5,624 nt of DNA, taken from the NCBI GenBank assembly GCA_027619655.1, contig JAQCHR010000273.1, positions 1 through 5,624 on the forward strand, given 5' to 3'. The stretch comes from Pseudomonadota bacterium. GTDB lineage: Bacteria > Pseudomonadota > Alphaproteobacteria > UBA8366 > GCA-2717185. Below the pieces are notes generated by a model that saw only the letters and a list, made by a program, of their open reading frames with translations, did not search any database and was not told the origin of the DNA. The position numbers and the translations under genes were made by a program. Below, in pieces: positions 1 through 5,128 of this stretch (positions are counted from its first letter, which is position 1; each line of letters starts with the position of its first letter).

Positions 1-69
1 CCCCGCCGCAAGCGCGACGCCCAGCCCGCCCAGGACAGCGCGCCACAGGAAGTCATCGAGCAGGGTCAT
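1..69 (-). CDS. znuB: Zinc ABC transporter permease ZnuB, N-terminal fragment
   Basis: Only the first 23 codons are in the window; the gene runs off the left edge. The peptide starts MTLLDDFLWRAVLGGLGVAL and continues into a small, Gly/Ala/Leu-rich stretch. This resembles the first transmembrane segment of ZnuB/ABC-3 family permeases, which often begin with a 'LDDF..RA..aG.gva' pattern. Its ATG (69-67) overlaps the znuC stop TGA (68-66) in an ATGA junction. The two genes are therefore co-transcribed and probably translationally coupled; no good independent Shine-Dalgarno sequence is visible. The family role is the membrane channel half of the high-affinity Zn2+ importer in the inner membrane. 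The identification rests on a short peptide plus position after znuC, so the exact family member is inferred. Confidence 0.8.
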   Translation of the reverse strand, partial: MTLLDDFLWRAVLGGLGVALAAG

Positions 70-857
70 TGCGGGGAATGGTGGTGATGCGCGTGGTCGT
101 TTTCAGGCTCGACAATGTTGCCGGCCAGATCATGGCTATGGCAATGGCTATGCGAATAGATGGCGATATCCTTCGATGCGGCTGGACCGAACAACGCGAC
201 ATATTCCGGATGGATGCGAACCGATTCCGGCTCCCCGGAGCAGCAGATATGGTGGCTCGGCGGGGTTACGCGGTCCGTTGCGGCCATCACGAGGTGCAGG
301 TCGTGGGAAATCGTCAGGACGCCGCATTTATGGCGGTCGCGGATTTCCCCGATCAGATGATACAGCGCCGTCTGGCCGGAAAAATCGACGCCCTGCGCCG
401 GTTCGTCCAGCACCAGCAGGTCCGGATCCCGCAGCAGGGCGCGCGCCAGCAAGACCCGCTGCAATTCGCCGCCGGACAGCGATCCGATATCGGCTTCCAC
501 GACAGGCCGGGCGCCGGTTTCGTCCAGCGCCGCGTCAATCTCCCGGCCGCGGCGCGGCGCGGCAAGCTGCAGGAAGCGGCGCACGGACAGCGGCAGGCTT
601 GAATCGATATGCATGCGCTGCGGCACATAGCCGATGACGATATCGTCCATGCGCCGGACACGGCCGGAATCGGCTTCGATCAGGCCCAGCAGGACGCGCG
701 CCAGCGTGGTTTTTCCCGACCCGTTCGGGCCGATCACGGTGACAATCTGTCCCCGTGCGATTGACAGATCGACATGATCCAGCACGGGGCGCCCGGCATA
801 TCGCACGGTCACGTCGTGCAATTCGGCCAGCATGGGGGGCAGGGTAGCCGTTGTCAT
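66..857 (-). CDS. znuC: Zinc ABC transporter ATP-binding protein ZnuC
   Basis: This 263-aa cytoplasmic ATPase is predicted to power Zn2+ import with ZnuB and a periplasmic ZnuA (not in the window). All ABC motifs are intact: Walker A GPNGSGKT at residues 43-50, Q-loop Q80 in GYVPQR, signature LSGGE 127-131, Walker B LLVLDEP 147-153, D-loop region GVD 156-158, and H-switch H185. After the ATPase core comes the ZnuC-type 'HHICCSGEPE' segment (202-211). A His-rich tail follows, with H236, H238, H240, H242 next to C239, then H255 and H257-H260. Such a tail points to zinc rather than manganese or iron and may bind or sense the metal. The segment V197-S201 (VTPPS) differs from the VxCLN-type sequence usual just before that motif. 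The start ATG at 857 has only a weak AAAAGG-type ribosome site. A Zur operator lies 48 bp upstream, so zinc-repressed transcription is expected. Confidence 0.95.
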   Translation of the reverse strand: MTTATLPPMLAELHDVTVRYAGRPVLDHVDLSIARGQIVTVIGPNGSGKTTLARVLLGLIEADSGRVRRMDDIVIGYVPQRMHIDSSLPLSVRRFLQLAAPRRGREIDAALDETGARPVVEADIGSLSGGELQRVLLARALLRDPDLLVLDEPAQGVDFSGQTALYHLIGEIRDRHKCGVLTISHDLHLVMAATDRVTPPSHHICCSGEPESVRIHPEYVALFGPAASKDIAIYSHSHCHSHDLAGNIVEPENDHAHHHHSPQ

Positions 858-902
858 GAAGAGGGCCTTTTGAGTCCGGGCCGGAATGGCGCAATATCAG
901 TT

Positions 903-919
903 ACGTTATAATATAACAT
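903..919. promoter_or_regulatory. Zur operator (zinc box) upstream of znuCB
   Basis: The sequence ACGTTATAATATAACAT contains the perfect inverted repeat GTTATA-A-TATAAC (905-917). It matches the classical Zur core ATGTTATANTATAACAT at every position except one (C for T at 904). The position, 48 bp upstream of the znuC start and overlapping AT-rich hexamers suitable as a minus-strand -10 element, is right for zinc-dependent repression of znuCB. The zur gene itself is not in the window. It lies about 340 bp from the PEP-CTERM start, too far for direct control of that promoter to be assumed. Confidence 0.88.
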
Positions 920-965
920 AATTTTCGTTCAGGGAATGATATTTCATCCACCTAATGGCATGTGC

Positions 966-980
966 CGGAATATTTTACAC
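966..980 (+). repeat. 15-bp direct repeat, copy 1 (candidate enhancer site)
   Basis: The copy reads CGGAATATTTTACAC. Thirteen of 15 bases match a second copy at 1087-1101, giving the shared pattern CGGAAT-NN-TTTACAC. It lies roughly 185-200 bp upstream of the sigma-54 -24/-12 element, within the range of upstream activator sites for bacterial enhancer-binding proteins. The repeat is seen directly; the enhancer role is inferred. Confidence 0.45.
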
Positions 981-1010
981 GACCATTTTTCGTAAGTTGA
1001 TGATGCTTAA

Positions 1011-1060
1011 CCGCGCAATTCGCTGTTTTTACGACGAAAAAACAACAGTTCAATTTGCGG
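1011..1060. repeat. Imperfect inverted repeat / possible hairpin
   Basis: An outer stem pairs CGCAATT (1014-1020) with AATTTGCG (1052-1059) with one bulged T. An inner stem pairs CTG plus five T (1023-1030) with five A and CAG (1038-1048) around a CAA bulge. The loop is ACGACGA (1031-1037). It sits almost exactly midway between the two 15-bp direct repeats. It could be a regulator-binding palindrome or simply AT-rich coincidence; there is no U-tract arrangement typical of a terminator for either flanking gene. Confidence 0.3.
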
Positions 1061-1086
1061 GGGACCGTCTGCCTGAAAATGAGCGT

Positions 1087-1101
1087 CGGAATTCTTTACA
1101 C
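1087..1101 (+). repeat. 15-bp direct repeat, copy 2 (candidate enhancer site)
   Basis: The copy reads CGGAATTCTTTACAC and differs from copy 1 (966-980) only at the two central positions. Its 3' end is 61 bp upstream of the -24 element at 1163. The two copies are offset by 121 bp in the same orientation. A paired layout upstream of a sigma-54 promoter is what an NtrC-family activator such as PrsR would use, but no such site has been demonstrated here. Confidence 0.45.
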
Positions 1102-1162
1102 ATTCGGCCAACGATGCGGGAATATACATAGTATCATATTGATTTTGCGCGTTTTCCCGGTA

Positions 1163-1178
1163 TGGCGCGAATATTGCT
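1163..1178 (+). promoter_or_regulatory. Sigma-54 (RpoN) -24/-12 promoter of the PEP-CTERM gene
   Basis: The sequence TGGCGCGAATATTGCT fits the consensus TGGCACG-N4-TTGCW with a single mismatch (G for A at 1167). The invariant GG (1164-1165) and GC (1176-1177) are exactly ten bases apart. Transcription would start about a dozen bases downstream, near 1189, leaving a leader of roughly 70 nt before the ATG at 1261. Established knowledge: PEP-CTERM genes are associated with the PrsK/PrsR two-component system, and PrsR is a sigma-54 activator. The promoter therefore fits the gene it precedes. Confidence 0.75.
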
Positions 1179-1260
1179 TATTTTCTGGCAAGGCGGCTTT
1201 TTTCCGTCAGTTGGCTTAATTGTTTCATTCTGTCGATAAAGAAATTTTCAGGAGTTCGTC

Positions 1261-1857
1261 ATGAAATTCAAATCTCTATGGATGGCAGCGGCTTTTCTTG
1301 CCATGGGCTGGGCGCACAGCGCGAATGCAGTCGTTTCCACCACGGCGATCAGCTGGAGCGGCGACTGTTTCGACTGCGTCATTGATTCACAGGAAACGAG
1401 CCCCGCTTTTGCGACGATCACGGTGGAGGGAACCGTCGATCCCGAAACCGATTCCAGCTTCACGGATTTCGCCGGAAACCTCGAAATTCTGGGACTTTCC
1501 TACGCGTCCGAACTGTTCGCGTTCTCGTCCACGTCGATCGACGAATTCGTGTTCCTGAACCTGTTCGGCCCCCTTCCGACCAATGGGGATTCCTTTATTT
1601 CGGGTTTCGCTGACTTTACCCTGTTTTTCGGGGAAACTGTCGAAGGGACCGTCTCCGCAAGTTTCGCGCTGAACACGTTTTCGGATGGCTCGTGGTTCCT
1701 GTGTGTTGAATCCGAAGGGTCATGTTCGGAAATCGCCAATTCCGATTTCGGCGATTCCGCCACATTTGGCGCGGTGCCGGAGCCGTCGGGTATGGCGCTT
1801 CTCGGCCTGGGCCTGTTGGGCCTCGCGACGATACGGTCGCGTCGGCGCGCTGTCTGA
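1261..1857 (+). CDS. PEP-CTERM sorting domain protein (secreted, acidic)
   Basis: This 198-aa exported protein has no recognisable enzymatic domain. Residues 1-23 are a signal peptide (MKFK, a hydrophobic stretch, cleavage after ANA). Residues 172-198 are a textbook PEP-CTERM: VPEP (172-175), a Gly/Leu transmembrane segment, then RSRRR (192-196). Such tails are processed by an exosortase, and the proteins reach the cell surface or exopolysaccharide matrix. The mature part (24-191) has 24 Asp/Glu, about 19 Phe and no Lys, Arg or His. Cysteines are C36 and C39 (CFDC) plus C148 and C155, possibly two disulfides. TVEGTV occurs twice (54-59 and 126-131), hinting at a duplicated beta element. The ATG is supported by AGGAG at 1250-1254, six bases upstream. 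The gene appears monocistronic, between a sigma-54 promoter and a strong terminator. A matrix or flocculation role is inferred from the family only. Confidence 0.92.
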   Translation: MKFKSLWMAAAFLAMGWAHSANAVVSTTAISWSGDCFDCVIDSQETSPAFATITVEGTVDPETDSSFTDFAGNLEILGLSYASELFAFSSTSIDEFVFLNLFGPLPTNGDSFISGFADFTLFFGETVEGTVSASFALNTFSDGSWFLCVESEGSCSEIANSDFGDSATFGAVPEPSGMALLGLGLLGLATIRSRRRAV

Positions 1858-1880
1858 TTTCGACGGCGCGGATCAACATG

Positions 1881-1911
1881 AAAACGGCGGCCCGCGGGTC
1901 GCCGTTTTTTT
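1881..1911 (+). terminator. Rho-independent terminator of the PEP-CTERM gene
   Basis: A GC-rich stem pairs AAAACGGCG (1881-1889) with CGCCGTTTT (1900-1908), extended inward by G/CC against GG/T pairs around a small CGCG loop. A run of seven T (1905-1911) follows. It begins 24 bases after the TGA at 1855-1857. The A-run on the left arm means it could also work in reverse, but no minus-strand gene ends there. Confidence 0.93.
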
Positions 1912-1971
1912 ATTGCCGCTGTGCCTGTCCTGGGTCATCCGGCCCATTGGCCAAATCGGGCCGCTTGCATT

Positions 1972-2000
1972 TTCCGAAAATAAGCGTACATTCCTATATT
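1972..2000 (+). promoter_or_regulatory. Weak candidate sigma-70-type promoter for the HAD gene
   Basis: TATATT at 1995-2000 is one mismatch from TATAAT, but the hexamer 17 bp upstream (TTCCGA) is poor. An alternative pairing is TTGCAT (1965-1970) with TACATT (1987-1992) at 16 bp. If either is used, the transcript would begin near 2000 and carry the decamer array in its 5' leader. The evidence is hexamer matching only. Confidence 0.25.
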
Positions 2001-2050
2001 GGGGTTACGGCGACGGAATGGCTCGTGCGGCGGGGTTGGCCCGTGTTGCA

Positions 2051-2150
2051 ACCAAAGCCAACCAAAGCCAATCAAAATGGCCTTGCGGCAATCGAAACCA
2101 GCCAATGCCGATAAAAGCCAATAAATGCCCATCAAAGCCGATCGACAGAA
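2051..2150 (+). repeat. Degenerate 10-bp tandem repeat array (consensus ATCAAAGCCA)
   Basis: Ten consecutive 10-base blocks stay in register. The best are ACCAAAGCCA twice (2051-2070), ATCGAAACCA (2091-2100), ATAAAAGCCA (2111-2120) and ATCAAAGCCG (2131-2140), each matching the consensus at 8-9 of 10 positions. Block 2081-2090 is almost unrecognisable, and the last (2141-2150) is half degraded. The AAA sits at the same place in most blocks, so short A-tracts recur about once per helical turn. The unit length is not a multiple of three, which argues against a coding repeat. The array ends about 70 bp before the HAD gene start. It may be a decayed minisatellite, a phased bend or an iterated binding site. 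Confidence 0.75.
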
Positions 2151-2200
2151 TAGTTTTTGCCGGCCTGCTGTAGTACGCATCTCACCAAAGGTTCATCAAC

Positions 2201-2214
2201 GGGGAAGGGGAAAG
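2201..2214 (+). promoter_or_regulatory. Ribosome binding site that fixes the HAD gene start
   Basis: The purine run GGGGAAGGGGAAAG lies just before the ATG at 2217, with AGGGG (2206-2210) six bases away. It favours this start over a TTG at 2157, which would add 20 residues (including CC and a Lys/Gly-rich stretch) that do not look like the family's N-terminus. Confidence 0.75.
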
Positions 2215-2216
2215 CC

Positions 2217-2927
2217 ATGGCGGCTCCGGTAATCAAGGCGCTGATATTCGATGTATTCGGTTCGGTGGTCGATTGGCGCGCCAGCATCATCCGCGAAGGG
2301 CAGGCCGTCGGCAAACGCTACGGCATCGAAACGGACTGGGCGGCCTTTGCCGATGGCTGGCGGGGGTTGTACCAGCCGGCGATGGCGCGGATCCGCAATG
2401 GCGAGCGGGATTTTGTGAAACTGGACGTGCTGCATCGCGAAAACCTGGTGGAGATGCTGGCGAAAACCGGCATTACCCAGCTGGACGAGGCGGCGATCGA
2501 CGATTTCAATCACGCCTGGCACCGGCTTGCCCCCTGGCCGGATTCGGTCGAGGGGCTGACGCGGCTGAAGTCGAAGCATATCATCGCGACCCAGTCCAAC
2601 GGGAATGTCGCGCTGATGGTCAATATGGCGAAGAATGCCGGTCTGCCCTGGGATACGATCCTGGGCGCGGAGGTCGTCGGCTACTACAAGCCGCAGCCCC
2701 AGGCCTATATCAGGGCCTGTGAGATGCTGGACCTGCCGCGCGACCAGGTAATGATGTCCGCGGCGCATAACGATGACCTGGCGGCGGCGAAGGCCTGCGG
2801 ATTGCGCACGGCGTTCTTCCCCCGCAAGGACCGGGGGCCGGACCAGACGGCGGGCCTGACGCCGGAGCATGATTTCGATTACGTGGCCACGGACCTGATC
2901 GACCTGGCGCGCCAGCTGGGCTGCTGA
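2217..2927 (+). CDS. Type II haloacid dehalogenase-like HAD hydrolase
   Basis: This 236-aa soluble protein is the normal size for type II HAD enzymes, which hydrolyse a substrate through an aspartyl-ester intermediate; L-2-haloacid dehalogenases are the best-known members. Motif I is FDVFGSVVDW with nucleophile D12. R49 (in DGWRGLY) sits where L-2-haloacid dehalogenases have their halide/carboxylate-binding Arg. Motif II is TQSNGN with S127, motif III is YYKPQPQAY with K158 and Y164, and motif IV is SAAHNDDLAAA around D186-D187. Classical L-2-haloacid dehalogenases have an SSNxWD-type motif IV; the AHNDDL form here is that of a broad related subgroup. Dehalogenase activity is therefore plausible but unproven. 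A short gap (78 bp) separates it from the exported-protein gene downstream. Function beyond the superfamily is inference. Confidence 0.9.
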   Translation: MAAPVIKALIFDVFGSVVDWRASIIREGQAVGKRYGIETDWAAFADGWRGLYQPAMARIRNGERDFVKLDVLHRENLVEMLAKTGITQLDEAAIDDFNHAWHRLAPWPDSVEGLTRLKSKHIIATQSNGNVALMVNMAKNAGLPWDTILGAEVVGYYKPQPQAYIRACEMLDLPRDQVMMSAAHNDDLAAAKACGLRTAFFPRKDRGPDQTAGLTPEHDFDYVATDLIDLARQLGC

Positions 2928-2962
2928 AGACACGCTATCGTGTTCGGCAAATCGCACAATTA

Positions 2963-2971
2963 TGGTATGCT
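2963..2971 (+). promoter_or_regulatory. Candidate extended -10 promoter for the exported-protein gene
   Basis: TGGTATGCT reads as a TGn extension followed by TATGCT (2966-2971), 34 bases before the ATG at 3006. No clear -35 hexamer is present 17 bp upstream (TTCGGC). It offers an independent start for the exported-protein gene, in the 78-bp gap after the HAD gene, but the call rests on one short match. Confidence 0.3.
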
Positions 2972-3005
2972 GACGGGGTAATACAGCCATTCTGGGAGAG
3001 AGCTC

Positions 3006-3854
3006 ATGCGTCTCGGAGTATTTACCGCTGCGGCCGTTATCGGCGTCGCGGGACTGGCCGGATCGATCCAGGCCGCCCCGCAGGTCCTGCTGGTCGTAAC
3101 ACCCACCGAAGAATTGCCGCTGACCTGTGAATCGGGAGCCTGCACGGCGGAGGTCGCCGCCATCTGCCTGCAGCCGGACCGGGCCAACCCGGAACGCGGC
3201 AAGGGGTATAGCGTCGCCGCCGAACCCGCCGGCGTCAATGGCGCCAAGAGCACCCGCAAGAACGACACGATGACCCTGATCGGGGAGACGGCCGACGGGC
3301 GCCAGGTCGTGCTGCCGGCCGGGCAATTTCTTCGGGTGCTGGCGGAACGCGATCATTTCGCGGTGACGCTGAGCGTCGATGAATCGGTGATGCAGCGGAA
3401 CGGGTTGGCCGCGCTCTCGGTGCGGATCACGGGCAATGTCCTGCTGTTTCCCGATGCGGAACCGCAGGACGGCAACCCGCAGACCGAAGCCGACAAGCAG
3501 ATCGCGCAGACGACCCTGCGCGGCGTCGCGGAGAAGGTTCTGGAACAGCGCGGCGATACGCTGGATGGCGCAAAAATGGTGCGGACGGCGATCAACGCCC
3601 TGCCGCGCAACCGCCACACCACGGAAGCCGAACGCCGTGACGCGCAGGTCCGCGCGCTGCAGGCCCGGGTTTCCGACAAGGCGAAGGCGCATGCTGAAAA
3701 TGCCTTCAACGCCTGCGGCAGCGTCGCGGATGGCGCCGGCGGTGCCGGTTCAAACGCACATTACGGCTACCGCCATTGCCTTGGCATCATGCATGACGGG
3801 CTGATCGATGGCGTAAACCGGGAATACTGGGACGCGCTGAAGGCCGGCAGCTAA
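3006..3854 (+). CDS. Exported protein of unknown function
   Basis: I do not recognise this 282-aa protein. Residues 1-23 form a signal peptide (MRLGVF, Ala/Gly/Val core, likely cleavage after IQA), so the mature protein should be periplasmic or secreted. It has no lipobox and no other transmembrane segment. The N-terminal part has three cysteines (C41, C46, C54, within LTCESGACTAEV...C). The middle (about 85-150) looks like beta-strands ending with FPDAEPQDGNPQTEAD. A long charged, probably helical stretch (about 160-235) follows. The C-terminus has C237 and C258 in a Gly/His/Tyr-rich segment (YGYRHCLG). Five mature cysteines allow two disulfides and one free thiol. The start is supported by GGAG at 2995-2998, seven bases before the ATG. 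Its TAA overlaps the stop of the convergent CoA-transferase gene. Composition and codon use match real coding sequence of this genome. No function is assigned. Confidence 0.85.
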   Translation: MRLGVFTAAAVIGVAGLAGSIQAAPQVLLVVTPTEELPLTCESGACTAEVAAICLQPDRANPERGKGYSVAAEPAGVNGAKSTRKNDTMTLIGETADGRQVVLPAGQFLRVLAERDHFAVTLSVDESVMQRNGLAALSVRITGNVLLFPDAEPQDGNPQTEADKQIAQTTLRGVAEKVLEQRGDTLDGAKMVRTAINALPRNRHTTEAERRDAQVRALQARVSDKAKAHAENAFNACGSVADGAGGAGSNAHYGYRHCLGIMHDGLIDGVNREYWDALKAGS

Positions 3855-5074
3855 CCCTTCGCGGCGCCGGCGACGATCCCGGCATCGTGCAGCCGGCCGA
3901 TCTGGCCGCTGTCGAGGCCCAGGTCGTCCGCCAGGATCGCGTCCGTATCCGCTCCCAGAAGCGGCGCCGGTTTGACCGGCGTCCGCGGCGCCGCGCCGAA
4001 ATCCACCATCGGCCCGGCGGCGATATGGCGGCCGATTCCGGGCTGGTCGATTTCGGCGAACATCGGGTTTTCCGTCGACAGGCGCGGGTCCTCGCGGACG
4101 GCCTGCGCGAAGCTTTGATAGGGGCCCCAGCAGGCGCCGACGGTGTTCATGGCCGTGCGGATCTGGTCCAGCGTGCGGGCGGCGAACCAGGGCTTCAGCA
4201 GCGCGGTAATGGTGTCGCGGGCCTCCCAGCGGGCCTCCTCGCGGTCGAGGTCCAGTTCGAACAGTTCCGCGACCTTGGCCATGCGCCCGGCAAGACCGGT
4301 CGCTTCCAGCAGGGCGTGCCAGTGGCGGGTGGTGAAGGCGGTGATCATGACGCGGCGGCCGTCAGCCGTGGCGAAGTCGCAGCCATAGGTGCCGTAGACC
4401 TGGTTGCCGGTCGCGGGCCGGTCGTCGCCGTTGATCTGGACCTCGGCGACATAGCCGAGATGGCTGAGCGTCGAGAAGGCGGCGTCCGACAGGGCATGGG
4501 CGATGAACTGGCCCTGGCCGGTGTCCCGGCGCATCCGTTCCGCGGCGAGGATCGCGGTGACGGCGCTCAGCCCGGCGACAACGTCCCAGACCGGCATGAC
4601 ATGGTTGACCGGGCCGGCATGGCCGGCGGGGCCGGTGACCAGCGGGAAGCCGGCGGCGGCGTTGACGGTATAGTCCAGCGCGACCGAACCGTCGCGGTTG
4701 CCAGTGATGCCCAGCATGATCAGGTCGTCGCGCCTTGCCTTCAGCGTGTCATAGGCGAGCCAGCCACGCGCCGGCAGGTTGGTCAGGACGATCCCGGCGC
4801 CGGGGCCTTCGCGGGTCATCAGCGCATGCGCCAGTTCCCGGCCTTCCGGGTCGCGGGCATTGAGCATGATCGAGCGCTTGCCCTTGTTCAACCCGGCCCA
4901 GTACAGGCTGTTGCCGTCCCTGGTGATCGGCCAGCGTTTATGGTCCAGCCCGCCGCCGACGGGGTCGATCCGGATGACGTTCGCGCCCAGCTGGGCGAGT
5001 GTCAGCCCGGCATAGGGGGCGGCGATGAAGGCGGATGCTTCGACGACCCGAAGGCCCTTGATGATCTCGGTCAT
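3851..5074 (-). CDS. mct: CaiB/BaiF CoA-transferase, 2-methylfumaryl-CoA isomerase (Mct)-like
   Basis: This 407-aa class III (CaiB/BaiF) CoA-transferase is full length for the family. The N-terminus GLRVVEASAFIAAP..GLTLAQLGA is the family's CoA-binding fold start. GGGLDHKRWP (40-49), NKGKRSI (63-69), ARGWLAYDTLK (102-112), DYTVN (134-138) and VNHVMPVWD (156-164) match, from memory, the 2-methylfumaryl-CoA isomerase (mesaconyl-CoA C1-C4 transferase) subgroup better than formyl-CoA or carnitine CoA-transferases. D164 is in the position of the catalytic Asp. That enzyme moves CoA within one molecule, converting 2-methylfumaryl-CoA to 3-methylfumaryl-CoA in the 3-hydroxypropionate bicycle. None of its usual pathway partners (mch, meh, mcl) is visible. 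The gene lies 54 bp downstream of a MarR-like regulator on the same strand, probably in one operon. The family call is firm; the exact substrate is inferred. Confidence 0.85.
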   Translation of the reverse strand: MTEIIKGLRVVEASAFIAAPYAGLTLAQLGANVIRIDPVGGGLDHKRWPITRDGNSLYWAGLNKGKRSIMLNARDPEGRELAHALMTREGPGAGIVLTNLPARGWLAYDTLKARRDDLIMLGITGNRDGSVALDYTVNAAAGFPLVTGPAGHAGPVNHVMPVWDVVAGLSAVTAILAAERMRRDTGQGQFIAHALSDAAFSTLSHLGYVAEVQINGDDRPATGNQVYGTYGCDFATADGRRVMITAFTTRHWHALLEATGLAGRMAKVAELFELDLDREEARWEARDTITALLKPWFAARTLDQIRTAMNTVGACWGPYQSFAQAVREDPRLSTENPMFAEIDQPGIGRHIAAGPMVDFGAAPRTPVKPAPLLGADTDAILADDLGLDSGQIGRLHDAGIVAGAAKG

Positions 5075-5128
5075 GGATTCACTTCTGCGATAGGGGTGTC
5101 AGGGGCGACGCGCCGGCGGGGGGAAGGG

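Larger units (their letters stand above)
858..1260. other. AT-rich divergent intergenic region with stacked regulatory signals
   Basis: This 403-bp gap separates the divergently oriented znuC and PEP-CTERM genes and is clearly more AT-rich than the flanking coding DNA. I see no convincing ORF in it. It holds the Zur operator near znuC, two 15-bp direct repeats, an imperfect inverted repeat midway between them, a sigma-54 promoter and the ribosome site of the PEP-CTERM gene, each listed separately. In many Alphaproteobacteria the znuCB operon faces znuA across a shared Zur-controlled region; here the facing gene is unrelated. Confidence 0.8.
1912..2216. other. Non-coding gap with decamer array and possible promoter
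   Basis: This is about 305 bp between the PEP-CTERM terminator and the HAD hydrolase start. The short ORFs here lack supporting ribosome sites and have no family resemblance. Hydrophobic reading frames in the middle arise from the repeated decamer. The left part (1912-2040) shows a small palindrome TTTTCCGAAAA (1970-1980) and a TATATT hexamer, and the right part holds the tandem array. No RNA gene fold was recognised. Confidence 0.6.

Noticed and set aside
69..602. 177-codon plus-strand frame opposite znuC
   Set aside because: It is antisense to a gene with every ABC motif intact and has no ribosome site or domain.
1058..1075. Second sigma-54-like GG-N10-GC pattern in the intergenic region
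   Set aside because: The spacing exists by chance in a G-run, but the flanking bases do not match TGGCAC or TTGC.
2051..2150. CRISPR array
   Set aside because: Units are contiguous 10-mers without unique spacers of 30-40 bp, and no cas genes are present.
2142..2176. TCGACA (2142-2147) as a -35 element for the HAD gene
   Set aside because: No acceptable -10 hexamer lies 16-18 bp downstream; the nearest, TGTAGT and TAGTAC, are 21-23 bp away.
1935..2180. 81-codon minus-strand frame with hydrophobic Trp/Leu-rich stretch
   Set aside because: The hydrophobic stretch is just the translated decamer repeat (TGGCTTTGGT-like on this strand). No ribosome site or conserved feature supports a membrane peptide.
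2929..2944. Small hairpin ACACG-CTAT-CGTGT just after the HAD gene as a terminator
   Set aside because: The stem is only five base pairs and is not followed by a T-run, so it does not qualify as an intrinsic terminator.
2196..3692. 498-codon open frame on the minus strand across the HAD and exported-protein genes
   Set aside because: It is antisense to two genes with clear motifs, a signal peptide and ribosome sites. The translation is Arg/Gln/His-rich with no family features, typical of a high-GC shadow frame.
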